From: Salarchaeum sp. JOR-1
Lineage (GTDB): Archaea > Halobacteriota > Halobacteria > Halobacteriales > Halobacteriaceae
NCBI RefSeq assembly: GCF_007833275.1
Contig: NZ_CP042241.1
Coordinates: 310,001 to 374,000, forward strand
DNA length: 64,000 nt
Direction: 5' to 3'
A program made the translations under genes and the position numbers. Under the pieces are notes generated by a model that worked only from the letters and a program-made list of their open reading frames with translations, searched no databases and was not told the origin of the DNA. This document shows, piece by piece, positions 38,890-49,175 of this stretch (positions are counted from its first letter, which is position 1; the number at the start of each line of letters is the position of its first letter).

Positions 38890-39237
38890 TTACTCGACGC
38901 GCTCCGCGGAACTGTTCTCGGTGACGAACTCCACGACCGCTTGGGTCCCCTGAAACCCCTCGGCCAACCGCCCGACTACCTCACCGTTTTCGAAGAGGAG
39001 GAGCGTCGGGACGCTCCGAATATCGTACTCGTCGACGAGGTCGAGGTCGGTCTGGGGGTTGCACATCGCGACGGTCGCGGTGGTGGCGCGCGCGACGTTC
39101 CCGACGATTGGCTCGATGGACTGACAGAGCGTACAGCCCTTCGTGTAGAAGTCCACGAGCACCACATCGTCGGACTCGGTGAGGGCGTCGAGGTCGTCGC
39201 GTGTGTCCAGTTGGCGAGGTTTCTCGGTGAGACTCAT
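38890..39237 (-). CDS. Thioredoxin-like protein with CTLC active site
   Basis: A 115-residue thioredoxin fold: VVLVDFYTKGCTLCQSIEPIV is the active-site strand and helix, with CTLC in place of the usual CGPC, and the cis-Pro loop is DIRSVPTLLLFENGE. The altered dipeptide should shift its redox potential. It is cytoplasmic and a possible partner for the neighbouring DsbA-like protein. Confidence 0.88.
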   Translation of the reverse strand: MSLTEKPRQLDTRDDLDALTESDDVVLVDFYTKGCTLCQSIEPIVGNVARATTATVAMCNPQTDLDLVDEYDIRSVPTLLLFENGEVVGRLAEGFQGTQAVVEFVTENSSAERVE

Positions 39238-39413
39238 ACTACGACTTGGGCGCGGACGGGCTTAGGCGACGCGCCCGCGGAACCCCGCACCGGCGTCGGA
39301 ACGCACGGCCACTCCGTTCGAGAGGAGTGTGACGTGTGGGGAGCGCGTCCGCTGGCGGCTGAAAAATACGGAAAATCGAAGTTAGTGTCTGTCGCTGTAC
39401 GCGACGGGAAGTG

Positions 39414-39620
39414 TTACTGCCGAACGACGTTCGCCGCGCGCGGGCCCTTGGGGGAGGACTCGATGTCGAATTCGACATCCGTCCCTTCCGTGAGGTCTTC
39501 GCCGCCGACGTCTTCCATGTGGAAGAACACGTCTTCGTCGTCGTCGAGGTCGCCGTCGTCAGTCGAGATGAAACCGTAGCCGCCTGTGTCGTTGAAGAAT
39601 TCAACGGTACCGTTTGCCAT
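39414..39620 (-). CDS. cspA: Cold-shock domain protein
   Basis: A 68-residue OB-fold nucleic-acid-binding protein from ATG 39620 (MANGTVEFFNDTGGYGFIST). RNP1-like GYGFIST and RNP2-like DVFFHME are present, and the end is GPRAANVVRQ. It carries the acidic inserts usual in haloarchaeal Csp. The longer upstream frame is not coding. It is probably an RNA chaperone. Confidence 0.95.
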   Translation of the reverse strand: MANGTVEFFNDTGGYGFISTDDGDLDDDEDVFFHMEDVGGEDLTEGTDVEFDIESSPKGPRAANVVRQ

Positions 39621-39740
39621 TACAATCAAATACAGGGCCGCCCCCGGGATAACACTTCCGAGGGTCAAGGTACCACGACCCGCTTCGAGACGTTCGTCCA
39701 CTCGGTCGGATGCGGGACGCGAGCCGAACGGCTTCGACCT

Positions 39741-40502
39741 CTAGAGGCCGGGCGTCGGCGGCCGCCGGCGCTTGTGTTCGGTGGACTCGTGGAGGGAGAC
39801 GAAGCGCTCCACGAGACCGCGGTCGATACCCGTGTCGGCGACGATTTCCGACACAGTGAGTCCGTGGTCGAGATATCGGCGGAGCACGGCGTCGATGGTC
39901 TCGTAGGACGCGCCGAGTTCCCCTTCGTCGGTCTGGCCCTCCCAGAGCTCCGCGGTCGGCTGTTTGTCCACGAATTTCTCGGGGAGGTCGAGGAACTCGG
40001 CGAACTCGTACAGTTCGGTCTTGTAGAGGTCGCCGAAGGGAGCCACGTCGACCGCGCCGTCGCCGTACTTCGTGACGTACCCGAGTTCGTACTCGGAGCG
40101 GTTGTCCGCGCCGAGCACGAGATAGTCGTGGGCGTTCGCGGCCTCGTAGCAGTACGTCATGCGGACGCGGGCGCGGACGTTCCCGACCGTCGTCTCGTCG
40201 AAGTCGCCGGGGAGGCCCTCGCGGATGGACGCGACCGCCGGCCGGATGTCGTCCTCCGCGTATGGAATGGAGCGCGACTCGCAGAGCTCGCGGGCGTCAC
40301 GCATGTTCGCCTCGGAACTCGGCGCACCCGGCAGAACGAGGCCGAGGACGTTCTCGGGGCCGACGGCGTCCGCGGCGACCCGCGCGCCGAGCGCGGAGTC
40401 AAGGCCGCCGCTGACGCCGAGCACGTAGCCGTCCGCGTCCGCGGCGTCCAGTCGCTCGCGGAGGAACTCGTGGATGCGGGCTTCGACTCGCGCGTAATCC
40501 AT
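39741..40502 (-). CDS. nadE: NH3-dependent NAD+ synthetase
   Basis: A 253-residue enzyme that amidates nicotinic acid adenine dinucleotide to NAD+. The PP-loop GVSGGLDSA, the motif NVRARVRMTYCYEAAN, LGADNRSEYELGYVTKYGDG, and FGDLYKTELYEFAEFL mark the family. There is no glutaminase domain, so ammonia is used directly. It is divergent from mutS. Confidence 0.95.
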   Translation of the reverse strand: MDYARVEARIHEFLRERLDAADADGYVLGVSGGLDSALGARVAADAVGPENVLGLVLPGAPSSEANMRDARELCESRSIPYAEDDIRPAVASIREGLPGDFDETTVGNVRARVRMTYCYEAANAHDYLVLGADNRSEYELGYVTKYGDGAVDVAPFGDLYKTELYEFAEFLDLPEKFVDKQPTAELWEGQTDEGELGASYETIDAVLRRYLDHGLTVSEIVADTGIDRGLVERFVSLHESTEHKRRRPPTPGL

Positions 40503-40593
40503 ACCGGCATGCTGGGCGGGGCGGCCCGTAAGTCTGGGGTGGAATCGGGGGAGTGCGACGACTATTTCCGGCAGAACCCCCTGAATCTGGGGT

Positions 40594-43158
40594 ATGACTG
40601 AGGCGCTCGGCGCTCCCGAGAAGATGGCGGAGCGCCGCGAGGAACTGACGCCGATGCTCTCTCAGTACCTCGACCTCTGCGAGCGCTACGACGACGCGCT
40701 CGTCCTCTTCCAGGTCGGGGACTTCTACGAGACGTTCTGCGAGGCCGCGGAGGAGGCCGCTCGCGTCCTCGAAATCACGCTCACCGCCCGCGAGGACTCC
40801 ACGGGCACCTATCCGATGGCGGGCATCCCCATCGACAACGCGGAACCCTACATCGAGACACTCCTGGAGTCCGGCTATCGCGTGGCGGTCGCCGACCAGG
40901 TGGAGGACGCGGACGCGACGAACAGCCTGGTCGACCGCGCCGTCACCCGCATCGTCACCCCCGGAACCGTCACCGAGGACGAACTCCTCGGCGGGGACGA
41001 GAACAACTTCGTCGCCGCGCTCACCGGAGGGGAATCCTACGGGCTCGCCTTCCTCGACGTGTCCACGGGCGACTTCGTCGCGACGAGCGCTGAGTCCCGC
41101 CAGCAGATCCGGGACGAACTCGGGCGGTTTGCGCCCGCGGAGGCCGTGGTGGAGCCGGGCGTGGACGCCGAGTTGTTCGGCGCGGACTGCATGGTGACGC
41201 GGTTCCGCGAGGACGCGTTCGACGCCGACCGCGCGCGCGAGAAGCTCGATACGTACTTCGGCGCGCCCGAGCGACGGCTCGCGGGCGACAGCGAGATTCG
41301 GGCGTGCGGCGCGCTCCTCGCGTACGCGGAGTACACGCGCGCCGGCCAACAGGACACCCTGGAGTACCTGAACCACCTGACGCGCTACGACCCCCGCGAC
41401 TACATGGTCTTGGACGCGGTCGCGCTGCGGAGCCTCGAACTGTTCGAACCGCGGAGCGTGCACGGCCGCGAGGGCACGACGCTGGTGGACGTGCTGGACG
41501 AGACCTCCTGTGCGCTCGGCCGGCGGAAACTCACTGACTGGCTCCGCCGCCCGCTCGTCGATACGGACAGAATCGACGCCCGGTTGGACGGCGTGGCGGA
41601 GCTCCGCGGCGACCTCCGGACGCGCGAGGAACTCGCGGAGGCCCTGCGGGACGTGTACGACATCGAACGCCTGATTTCGCGGGTGTCACGGGGGCGCGCG
41701 AACGCCCGCGACCTCCGCTCGCTGAAGACGACGCTCGACGTGATTCCGGATCTCCGCGAGTTGCTCGCGGACGCCGACTCCGGGAAGCTCCGCGACCTCC
41801 GCGCGCGCCTCCAAGACCTCTCGGACGTGCGCGAGGAAATCGGGAGCGCCGTCGTGGACGACCCGCCCCAGGAACTCACGGAGGGCGGCGTCATCCGGGA
41901 CGGCTACGACGAGACGCTGGACGGCCTCCGTGAGACGGAGCGCGAGGGCAAGCAGTGGATTCGAGACCTCGAAGCCGCGGAGAAAGAGCGGACGGGCGTG
42001 GAGTCGCTGAAGGTCGGGCACAATAACGTGCACGGCTACTACATCGAGGTGACGAAGGCGAACACCGAGCACGTCCCGAAGAACTACGAGCGCCGCCAGA
42101 CCCTGAAGAACTCCGAGCGGTACGTGACGCCCGAACTCAAGCAGCGAGAGGACGAGATCGTGCGCGCCGAGGGACGGGCGGACGACCGCGAGTACGAACT
42201 GTTCGTCGAAGTCCGGGAGTCCGTCGCGGCCGAGGCGGAGCGCGTGCAGGACGTGGCGGCGGCGGTCGCGGAACTCGACGCGCTCTGTTCGCTCGCGACC
42301 GTCGCGGCGGAGTACGACTACTCGCGCCCCGAGATGCGGGCGGCGGGCGCGCCCGTCGACATCGAGGGCGGCCGGCACCCGGTCGTGGAGCGCACCGAGG
42401 ACGGGTTCGTGCCGAACGGCGTCCACCTCGGCGGCGACGAGCGCATCGCCGTTATCACCGGCCCGAACATGAGCGGGAAGTCCACGTACATGCGGCAGGT
42501 CGCCCTAATCTGCGTGCTCGCGCAGGTCGGGAGTTTCGTTCCCGCGGAGTCCGCGGAGCTCGGCGTGCTGAACCGGATCTTCACGCGGGTGGGCGCGAGC
42601 GACGACATCGCGGGCGGCCGCTCGACGTTCATGGTGGAGATGACGGAGCTCGCGGACATCCTCCGGGACGCCGACGACGGGTCGCTCGTCCTCCTCGACG
42701 AAGTCGGGCGGGGGACGAGCACGGCTGACGGCCTCGCCATCGCGCGCGCCATCACCGAGTACGTGCACGACGAGACCGACGCGAAGACGCTGTTCGCGAC
42801 CCACCACCACGAACTCACCGACCTCGCGGACGACCTCGGGGAGGCGGTGAACCTCCACTTCCCCGCGACGCAGGAGGGCGAAGATGTGGCGTTCCGACAC
42901 GACGTGGCGTACGGCGCGGCGACCGCCTCCTACGGCATCGAGGTGGCGAAGGCCGCGGGCGTCCCCGAGGACGTGGTGCGGCGGGCGCGCGAACTCGTCG
43001 AGCGCGAACGCGAGCGGAACGCGGTCGAGGGCGCGCAGGAGGCCGACGGCGGGAGCGCGCCGAGCGACATCGAGGACGCGCTCCGGGACGTGGACTTGGC
43101 GCAGACGACGCCGCTCGAAGCGATGACCGTCCTGCAGGAACTCAAGCAGCGGCTCTAG
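40594..43158 (+). CDS. mutS: DNA mismatch repair protein MutS
   Basis: An 854-residue MutS1 protein. It has the mismatch-binding domain with the Phe-x-Glu motif in [14 protein letters not shown] (residues 38-51), the connector and lever domains, and the ATPase: Walker [14 protein letters not shown], Walker [14 protein letters not shown] and [13 protein letters not shown]-terminal HTH dimer segment ends LQELKQRL. The stop overlaps that of the convergent nucS gene by 4 bases. No mutL is in the window. Confidence 0.96.
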   Translation: MTEALGAPEKMAERREELTPMLSQYLDLCERYDDALVLFQVGDFYETFCEAAEEAARVLEITLTAREDSTGTYPMAGIPIDNAEPYIETLLESGYRVAVADQVEDADATNSLVDRAVTRIVTPGTVTEDELLGGDENNFVAALTGGESYGLAFLDVSTGDFVATSAESRQQIRDELGRFAPAEAVVEPGVDAELFGADCMVTRFREDAFDADRAREKLDTYFGAPERRLAGDSEIRACGALLAYAEYTRAGQQDTLEYLNHLTRYDPRDYMVLDAVALRSLELFEPRSVHGREGTTLVDVLDETSCALGRRKLTDWLRRPLVDTDRIDARLDGVAELRGDLRTREELAEALRDVYDIERLISRVSRGRANARDLRSLKTTLDVIPDLRELLADADSGKLRDLRARLQDLSDVREEIGSAVVDDPPQELTEGGVIRDGYDETLDGLRETEREGKQWIRDLEAAEKERTGVESLKVGHNNVHGYYIEVTKANTEHVPKNYERRQTLKNSERYVTPELKQREDEIVRAEGRADDREYELFVEVRESVAAEAERVQDVAAAVAELDALCSLATVAAEYDYSRPEMRAAGAPVDIEGGRHPVVERTEDGFVPNGVHLGGDERIAVITGPNMSGKSTYMRQVALICVLAQVGSFVPAESAELGVLNRIFTRVGASDDIAGGRSTFMVEMTELADILRDADDGSLVLLDEVGRGTSTADGLAIARAITEYVHDETDAKTLFATHHHELTDLADDLGEAVNLHFPATQEGEDVAFRHDVAYGAATASYGIEVAKAAGVPEDVVRRARELVERERERNAVEGAQEADGGSAPSDIEDALRDVDLAQTTPLEAMTVLQELKQRL

Positions 43159-43856
43159 GGGGTGAGCGGAACGAAGTCGTGACCGGCCTCCGCGAGGAGG
43201 TTGCGGGCGCGGTCGGTGACGGAGGGCGCGACGAGCACGCCGCGGACGTCCGCGTCGGCGTGGAGGTCGCTGCGGAGTGCGTCGACGTACCGGTCGAGTT
43301 GGCTGGCGGCGTCGGGGCCGACCCGGCGGCGCTTCAGTTCCACGACCACGCGAGTGCCGTCCGCGTCTTCGCCGTAGACGTCGACGGAGCCGGCGGCGGT
43401 GTCGCGTTCGGTCGCGAGCGGGCGGAAGCCCTCGGAAATCAGGTCGGGGTCGGCGAGCACGCGTTCGCGGAGGTCGTCCTCGGTGCCGGAGACTTCGGCG
43501 TCCGCGTCGTCCAGCGGGAGGAGCGAGACGTGAGAAACGTGGGTGAATCTGCAGTCGAGCGTTTCGCCGTCGCGCTCGCCGCGCAGGTGGAGTTCGTCGT
43601 TTTCGACGGAGACGGAGAGGGCCGCGCCGGGCGCGAGCCAGTTCACGGGCTGATGGCCGGTGGCGGCGTGCGCGAGCAGGGTGCCGTCCGGCTTGCGGAG
43701 GACGTGCCGGCGGCCGGTCGGGAGCGTGCTCGTGGCGCGGCCGTCGTAGGCGAGTTCGCACGCGCCGTACAGCGCGACGGCGCGGTCGTCCGCGTCCCGG
43801 AGGGCGTCGGCGGCCGCTGCGGGCGTCGGGTCGGCGAGGAACGCCGCGTCGGTCAT
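43155..43856 (-). CDS. nucS: Endonuclease NucS/EndoMS
   Basis: A 233-residue nuclease from ATG 43856 ([13 protein letters not shown]). The N-terminal DNA-binding beta-sandwich is followed by a RecB-like catalytic domain: [26 protein letters not shown] (Asp) and VVVELKRRR (Glu-x-Lys). NucS cuts both strands at mismatches in archaea and actinobacteria, a MutS-independent repair route. Its 3' end overlaps mutS by 4 bases in tail-to-tail orientation. Confidence 0.92.
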   Translation of the reverse strand: MTDAAFLADPTPAAAADALRDADDRAVALYGACELAYDGRATSTLPTGRRHVLRKPDGTLLAHAATGHQPVNWLAPGAALSVSVENDELHLRGERDGETLDCRFTHVSHVSLLPLDDADAEVSGTEDDLRERVLADPDLISEGFRPLATERDTAAGSVDVYGEDADGTRVVVELKRRRVGPDAASQLDRYVDALRSDLHADADVRGVLVAPSVTDRARNLLAEAGHDFVPLTP

Positions 43857-43908
43857 AGCCACGCGTTCGGGTGGCGCGCTCTTACGCTGTTCGACCGACC
43901 ACCCACCT

Positions 43909-43914
43909 ATATAC
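43909..43914 (+). promoter_or_regulatory. TATA box of the alpha/beta hydrolase gene
   Basis: TATATA centred about 27 bases before the ATG at 43938, which predicts a leaderless transcript. Confidence 0.6.
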
Positions 43915-43937
43915 ATCATACTCATTAAGGAATTGGT

Positions 43938-44744
43938 ATGTCACGTGATGGCGCACCACTGTACACGCATCGGGCGGAAACCGTCTCGACCGACCGCGGA
44001 ACCGGGGACGCCGTCGTGTTCGCGCATGGAACCCTGATGGACCGCACGATGTTCGCACCCCAACTGGACGCGTTCGCGGGCGACTACCGGACTGTCGCGT
44101 TCGACCTCCGCGCGCGAACCGACCGGTACGCGGACGACTACGACCTCGACGACCTCGTCGCCGACACCGAACGCTTCCTGGACGCGAAGGATATCGGCTC
44201 CTGCGTCCTCGCCGGCATGTCCATGGGCGGGTTCATGGGGTTGAAATTCGCGCTCGAACACCCCGACCGCCTCGACGGGCTCGTTCTCATCGACTCGATG
44301 GCGAAACCGCACCCGCCCGAAGACCGCGAACGCCACCGTCAGACCGTGGACGCGCTCGAAGGACTCTCCACGGTTCCGGCGGAAGCCGCGCGCCCCGTCA
44401 CGCACGAACTGTTCGGGGAGACGACGCGCGAGGAACGCACCGGCCTCGTGGACGACTGGGTGGCGCGCTGGACGACGTACCCCGGGGACGCCGTCACGGG
44501 CGAAGTGTACTCGTGGCTCGGCCGCGACGACCTCCGCGAACGCGTCAGCGACATCGATGTCCCCGTGCTCGCGGTGCACGGCGAGGAGGACGCCACCCTC
44601 GACATCGAGGACGCCCGCGAGTCCTATCGGGGAATCCCCGACCTGACGTTCGAACCCATCCCTGAAGCTGGGCATTCCTCGAACTGCGAGCACCCCGACG
44701 CGGTGAACGCCGCGCTCGGCGACTTCCTCGACCGCGTCTACTGA
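43938..44744 (+). CDS. Alpha/beta hydrolase
   Basis: A 268-residue serine hydrolase. The nucleophile elbow is LAGMSMGGFMG, the oxyanion region is VVFAHGTLMDRTMF, the acid is probably in VPVLAVHGEEDATL, and the His is in PEAGHSSNCEHPD. The family covers esterases, haloperoxidase-like and epoxide hydrolase-like enzymes, so the substrate is open. It is followed at 32 bases by the AIR-synthase-like gene. Confidence 0.87.
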   Translation: MSRDGAPLYTHRAETVSTDRGTGDAVVFAHGTLMDRTMFAPQLDAFAGDYRTVAFDLRARTDRYADDYDLDDLVADTERFLDAKDIGSCVLAGMSMGGFMGLKFALEHPDRLDGLVLIDSMAKPHPPEDRERHRQTVDALEGLSTVPAEAARPVTHELFGETTREERTGLVDDWVARWTTYPGDAVTGEVYSWLGRDDLRERVSDIDVPVLAVHGEEDATLDIEDARESYRGIPDLTFEPIPEAGHSSNCEHPDAVNAALGDFLDRVY

Positions 44745-44776
44745 GGGTTCTTAACCCCGGGCGCGCTCGAATCGGT

Positions 44777-45772
44777 ATGAACCACGGGAAGGCGAGCCGC
44801 GAGTTCTTCGACGCGCACGTCGCGCCGAACCTCGGCGCGGACCGCGACGACGTGCTACTCGGCCCGACGCACGGCGCCGACTTCGGCGTCGTCGACCTCG
44901 GTGACCGCGTGCTCGCGCTCGCGAGCGACCCCCTGTTCGTGCTCTCCGACCTCGGCGTGCGGGACGCGGCGTGGTTCGCGTTCCACATCGCCGTCTCCGA
45001 CGTGGCACTCTCCGGCCTCCCGCCCACTCACCTCGCGCTCGACTGGAACCTTCCAGTGGACGCCGACCCCGGTTTCGTCGGCGAGGTGTTCTCCGTGTTC
45101 GACGCGGAGGCCCGCGACCTCGGAACGAGCATCGTCACCGGTCACACCGGCGCGTACGAGGGCTGTTCGTTTCCGACGGTCGGCGGCGCGACGGCGCTCG
45201 CGCTCGGCGACCGCGACAGCCTCGTCCGCCCGACGGGCGCGACCCCCGGCGACCGCGTCGTCGTCACCAAGGGGCCCGCTGTCGAGACTGTCGGCGTCAT
45301 CGCGAGCGTGTTCGGGGACAAACTCGACCTCCCGGCCGAGACCGTCGACGCTGCACGCGACCGACTCCGGGACGCCTCGCCCGTTCGGGACGCGCTGACG
45401 GCGGCGGCGACGGGCGAGGTGACGGCGATGCACGACGCGACGGAGCGCGGCCTCGCAAACGGTCTGCACGAACTCGCGGCCGCGAGCGGTGTCGGCGTCG
45501 ACATCGAACGCGCGAACGTCCCGACCTCGCCAGGTGTGCGCGAGGTCTGCGAGTTCCTGGGTATCGAACCGTGGACGGCGTCGAGTTCAGGCACGGTCGT
45601 GCTCGCGGCACGCGACAGCGCTCCCGTCGTGGATGCGCTCGCCGACGAGGGAATCCCCGCAGCCGACGTGGGGCGCGTGACCGAGTCGGGCGTCCACGCG
45701 GACAGCAGTCCGCTTCCCGAGCCCGAGGCGGACCCGTTCTGGCCGGCGTACGCCGACCTCCGGGATGCGTGA
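44777..45772 (+). CDS. AIR synthase-related (PurM/HypE/ThiL superfamily) protein
   Basis: A 331-residue ATP-grasp-independent ATPase fold. The N-terminal glycine-rich strand, VLGPTHGADFGVVDLG, the metal-binding LALASDPLFVL and SDVALSGLPP, and GRVTESGVHAD at the end match the PurM-like superfamily. It is not PurM, HypE or SelD by local motifs; haloarchaea keep several uncharacterised members. The role is probably phosphorylation or activation of a small molecule. Confidence 0.83.
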   Translation: MNHGKASREFFDAHVAPNLGADRDDVLLGPTHGADFGVVDLGDRVLALASDPLFVLSDLGVRDAAWFAFHIAVSDVALSGLPPTHLALDWNLPVDADPGFVGEVFSVFDAEARDLGTSIVTGHTGAYEGCSFPTVGGATALALGDRDSLVRPTGATPGDRVVVTKGPAVETVGVIASVFGDKLDLPAETVDAARDRLRDASPVRDALTAAATGEVTAMHDATERGLANGLHELAAASGVGVDIERANVPTSPGVREVCEFLGIEPWTASSSGTVVLAARDSAPVVDALADEGIPAADVGRVTESGVHADSSPLPEPEADPFWPAYADLRDA

Positions 45773-45821
45773 GAACCGCTGCGGGCCGAACGCCTAACTT
45801 CGCGGCCGTCATCCCTCCGGT

Positions 45822-47207
45822 ATGCCCCACGTAGTCGTCATCGGTGCGTACGGGAGCGCCGGCGTCGCGGCGGCGGAGACGCTCGCGGACTCCGGCTTCG
45901 AGGTGACACTGGTCGACGACGGCGACCCCGGCGGCGGCCTCTGCATCCTCCGCGGGTGTATGCCGTCGAAGGAACTGCTCTCCGCCGCGGAGCACGCGCA
46001 TCAGGCGCGCCACGACCACCGCATCGAGGGCGCGGACGCGCTCTCGGTCGATCTCGCGGACACCGTCGAGACGAAGAACGACCGCGTGCTCGGGTTCGCG
46101 GAGCACCGCCGGAACGCCGTGCACGACCTCGCTGAGCGCGAGAACGTCACGTTCGTCCACGACACCGCGCGAATCGTCGGCGAGCACGAGGTCGAAGTCG
46201 GCGGCGACACAGTCGAGGCGGACTACGTCGTCGTCGCCACCGGTTCGAACCTGAACGTCCCCGCCGTCCCCGGTATCGAGGACGTGGACTGGATGGGGAG
46301 CCGGGACGTGCTCGACGCGACCGCGTTCCCGGACTCCGGAGTGGTGATGGGGTTCGGGTACGTCGGTATCGAACTCGTCCCCTATCTCACCGAGGTCGCG
46401 GGAATGGACATCACGGTCATCGAGCACGACGTGCGACCGCTCGACCGCGCGGACGACCGAATCGGCGACGAACTCCTCAAGATGTACAGAGAAGAGTTCG
46501 ACGTGACGGTGGAGACGGGCGTGATGGAGACCGCGGTTGAGGAGCGCGACCACGGCGTGCGGTTGTTTCTCGACGACGGCAGTCACGTAGACGCCGACCA
46601 GTTGTTCTGCTTCACGGGCCGTGAACCCGCGGTGGACGGCGTCGGCCTGGAGAGCGTGAACGTCGATGCGACGGGCGAGTGGGTGGCGGACACGATGCAG
46701 TCGCGGGACGCGCCGTGGGTGTTCGCGGCCGGGGACGTGCTCGGCGAGCGCATGATACTCCATATGGCGAAAGAAGAGGGGCGCCTCGCCGGCGAGAACG
46801 TTTTGCGGCATCACGCGGGCGAGCCGCTTGCGTCGTACGACCCGATTCCGCACTACGTGATGTTCGCGGGCGCGGGCGTCTACCCGTACGCGTCCGTCGG
46901 ATACACCGTCGAGGAGGCCGAATCCCGGGGACACGAGGACGTGGTGACCGTCTCGCGGGAGGCGAGCAGCGACGGCATCTTCACGTCGAAACAGGTGCCG
47001 TGGGGGTGGGCGAAGCTCGTCGTCGCCGCGGATGGAACCGTGCTCGGCTATCACGGCCTCCACCACCACGCGGACGTGATGGCGAAGACGCTCCAGGTCG
47101 TCGTGGAGAACGAGAGTGACGTGCGCGACCTCCCCGATCGCGCGTACCACCCGACGACGCCCGAAATTCTGGACGGGCTGTTCCGGGACGCGAAGTCACA
47201 GCTGTAG
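45822..47207 (+). CDS. Pyridine nucleotide-disulfide oxidoreductase (class I flavoprotein)
   Basis: A 461-residue FAD/NAD(P) enzyme. FAD binding is through VVVIGAYGSAGVAAAE; the redox-active disulfide is GGLCILRGCMPSKEL (CxxxxC, as in lipoamide dehydrogenase); NAD(P) binding is VVMGFGYVGIELV; a second FAD contact is WVFAAGDVLGE. The C-terminal dimer-domain motif is YHGLHHHADVM and HPTTPEIL. It resembles dihydrolipoamide dehydrogenase or mercuric reductase, but the glycine pattern GAYGSAG departs from the usual GxGxxG, so the substrate is uncertain. Confidence 0.87.
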   Translation: MPHVVVIGAYGSAGVAAAETLADSGFEVTLVDDGDPGGGLCILRGCMPSKELLSAAEHAHQARHDHRIEGADALSVDLADTVETKNDRVLGFAEHRRNAVHDLAERENVTFVHDTARIVGEHEVEVGGDTVEADYVVVATGSNLNVPAVPGIEDVDWMGSRDVLDATAFPDSGVVMGFGYVGIELVPYLTEVAGMDITVIEHDVRPLDRADDRIGDELLKMYREEFDVTVETGVMETAVEERDHGVRLFLDDGSHVDADQLFCFTGREPAVDGVGLESVNVDATGEWVADTMQSRDAPWVFAAGDVLGERMILHMAKEEGRLAGENVLRHHAGEPLASYDPIPHYVMFAGAGVYPYASVGYTVEEAESRGHEDVVTVSREASSDGIFTSKQVPWGWAKLVVAADGTVLGYHGLHHHADVMAKTLQVVVENESDVRDLPDRAYHPTTPEILDGLFRDAKSQL

Positions 47208-47323
47208 GCGCTCTGGGGCGTTCAGGCGACGCGTCCGCGTCCGTGCGCGGCGCGCCGCCGTTCCGAAGTAGCCCGCGCACGGCCCGAGTCAGGGCACACC
47301 GGCCGCTGGCCGCGGCTCCCTAC

Positions 47324-48139
47324 TTAAACCCTGCAGCCGTCGGCGTACTCGACTTCGCGCACGCTCTCGATTTCGGGGTCGTCGCCGCAGACGGGACAGT
47401 CGGGGTCTTTCTCGAACTCGAGCTCATCGAAGGTGGTGTCGGCGGCGTCGTAGAAGAGGAGACGGCCGTCGAGGAGATCGCCGTGGTCGAGCAGGCTCTT
47501 GACGGCTTCCGTGGCCTGAATGCACCCGACGGTTCCGGGGAGAACGCCCAGGACGCCCGCGGTCGCGCAGTCCGGTATCATTCCCTCGGGTGGAGCTTCG
47601 GGGAACAGACAGCGATAGCAGGGTGAGTGCTCGGTCGTGCCGAACGTGACGATCTGCCCCTCGAAGCGGTAGATAGCGCCGTGGCTGAACGGGACGCCTT
47701 CGAGTTTGCAGGCGTCGTTCACGAGGTATCTGGTAGCGAAGTTGTCCGAGCAGTCGACCACGAAATCCCTGTCGGCGACGAGGTCGTGAGCGTTCTCCGT
47801 GTCGAGCCGCGTGTGATGGGTTTCGACCGAGATGTCGGGGTTCAGTGAGGCGACGTAGTCGCGGGCGCTCTCGACCTTCGGCGTGCCGATGTCGCTGTCC
47901 GCGTGAATCACTTGGCGCTGGAGGTTCGAGCGCTCGACGGCGTCGTCGTCCGCGATGGCGAGGTGGCCGACGCCGGCGGCGGCGAGGTACTGGATCACGG
48001 GCGCGCCCAGGCCGCCCGCGCCGACCACGAGGACGTTCGCGTCGAGGAGCTGTTGCTGTCCCTCGGGACCCACGTCGTCCATGATGATGTGGCGTGAGTA
48101 CCGGTCGAGTTGGGTCGGGTCGAGATCGAGGGCGCTCAT
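47324..48139 (-). CDS. ubaA: UbaA, E1-like SAMP-activating enzyme (ThiF/MoeB family)
   Basis: A 271-residue adenylyltransferase. ATP binding is through VLVVGAGGLGAPVIQYL and SNLQRQVIH; FVVDCSDNFATRYLVND follows; zinc is held by CYRCLF and CPVCGD; the catalytic Cys is in DCATAGVLG. In Haloferax, UbaA activates the ubiquitin-like SAMPs for protein tagging and for sulfur delivery to tRNA thiolation and molybdopterin. NcsA, its tRNA partner, is encoded at 25231-26199. Confidence 0.92.
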   Translation of the reverse strand: MSALDLDPTQLDRYSRHIIMDDVGPEGQQQLLDANVLVVGAGGLGAPVIQYLAAAGVGHLAIADDDAVERSNLQRQVIHADSDIGTPKVESARDYVASLNPDISVETHHTRLDTENAHDLVADRDFVVDCSDNFATRYLVNDACKLEGVPFSHGAIYRFEGQIVTFGTTEHSPCYRCLFPEAPPEGMIPDCATAGVLGVLPGTVGCIQATEAVKSLLDHGDLLDGRLLFYDAADTTFDELEFEKDPDCPVCGDDPEIESVREVEYADGCRV

Positions 48140-48169
48140 ACCCGGGTTTGTTGACGAATGACCTAACGA

Positions 48170-49150
48170 CTATCGGTGGCAGAGCCGCCCCCAGGGCGGA
48201 AGCGTCCGGTAGCGGTCGCCGCGGTCGGGGAGGGGGACGACGACGGTGTCGGCCGGCGTGAAGCGCCCGCGGCGGTCGAGTTCGTGGACGGCGGCGACGG
48301 CTCCGCCGGCGGACGCGCCGACGAGGAAGTCGCCGTCCACGCGGAGGCGCTCGCGCACCAGGGAGTCGTCGTACTGGCCGGTGTCGCGGATGTCGAGGGA
48401 TTGGTCGGCGTAGCGGCCGCGGAGGCGGTGGGCGTGCGCGTACGCCGCGCGCGTGGAGACGTCGAGTCGGTCGTCGAGCACGGACTCGTCGTAGACGGCG
48501 GGCGTCTCGAACCGGCGTCCGCGCACGTATTTCAGGCCGTCGATAGCGTGGTAGGGTTTCCGGGGTTCGTACCCGATGATTTCGACGCCGTCGGGCGCGA
48601 GCGCGCGGCCGACGCCGGTGACGGTGCCACCCGACCCGACGCCGGCGACGAAGTGCGTCACCTCGCCGTCGGTCTGCGCGCGGAGTTCGGGGCCGGTGCC
48701 GGTCTCGTGCGCGCGGGGGTTCGCGGGGTTCGCGTACTGGTCGGGTCGATAGTAGCCATCAGCGTCGAGCAGCCGGTCAGCCTCGTCGAGCATCCCCTCG
48801 TAGGTGTCCGCGAGGTGGACGGTGCCGCCCGCCTCCCGGATGGCGTCGAGTTTGGTTCGGCTCGTCCCCTCGTAGCTCACGATTTCCACGTCGTACCCCC
48901 GGTTGCCGCCGACGCGGGCGAGCGCGAGGCCGGTGTTTCCACTAGATGGTTCGAGAATCGTCCGGTCGCCGATTTCGCCCCGGGACTCGGCGGCGTCGAG
49001 CATCGACACGGCGATGCGGGACTTCACGCTCCCGCCGCCGTAGGGCTGGTCGTGGAAGTTCAGCCACTCGGCCTTCCCGTACACGGTGGGCGTGACGTCG
49101 AGGTCGAGGGCGACGAGCGGCGTGTCGCCGACCGCGGACTCCGCGCTCAT
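48170..49150 (-). CDS. PLP-dependent cysteine synthase-family enzyme
   Basis: A 326-residue fold-type II PLP enzyme. The PLP lysine is in GGGSVKSRIAV, the substrate loop is EPSSGNTGLALA, and the phosphate-binding glycine loop is GVGSGGTVTGVGRAL. It is related to CysK and cystathionine beta-synthase, but the C-terminal regulatory part is absent. It could be O-acetylserine sulfhydrylase or a relative acting on another amino acid. Confidence 0.88.
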   Translation of the reverse strand: MSAESAVGDTPLVALDLDVTPTVYGKAEWLNFHDQPYGGGSVKSRIAVSMLDAAESRGEIGDRTILEPSSGNTGLALARVGGNRGYDVEIVSYEGTSRTKLDAIREAGGTVHLADTYEGMLDEADRLLDADGYYRPDQYANPANPRAHETGTGPELRAQTDGEVTHFVAGVGSGGTVTGVGRALAPDGVEIIGYEPRKPYHAIDGLKYVRGRRFETPAVYDESVLDDRLDVSTRAAYAHAHRLRGRYADQSLDIRDTGQYDDSLVRERLRVDGDFLVGASAGGAVAAVHELDRRGRFTPADTVVVPLPDRGDRYRTLPPWGRLCHR

Positions 49151-49175
49151 ACGTGTGGCTGGGTGCGCGGGGAGA

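Noticed and set aside
45297-47150. 617-codon minus-strand frame
   Set aside because: Antisense to the AIR-synthase-like and flavoprotein genes, which have intact family motifs.
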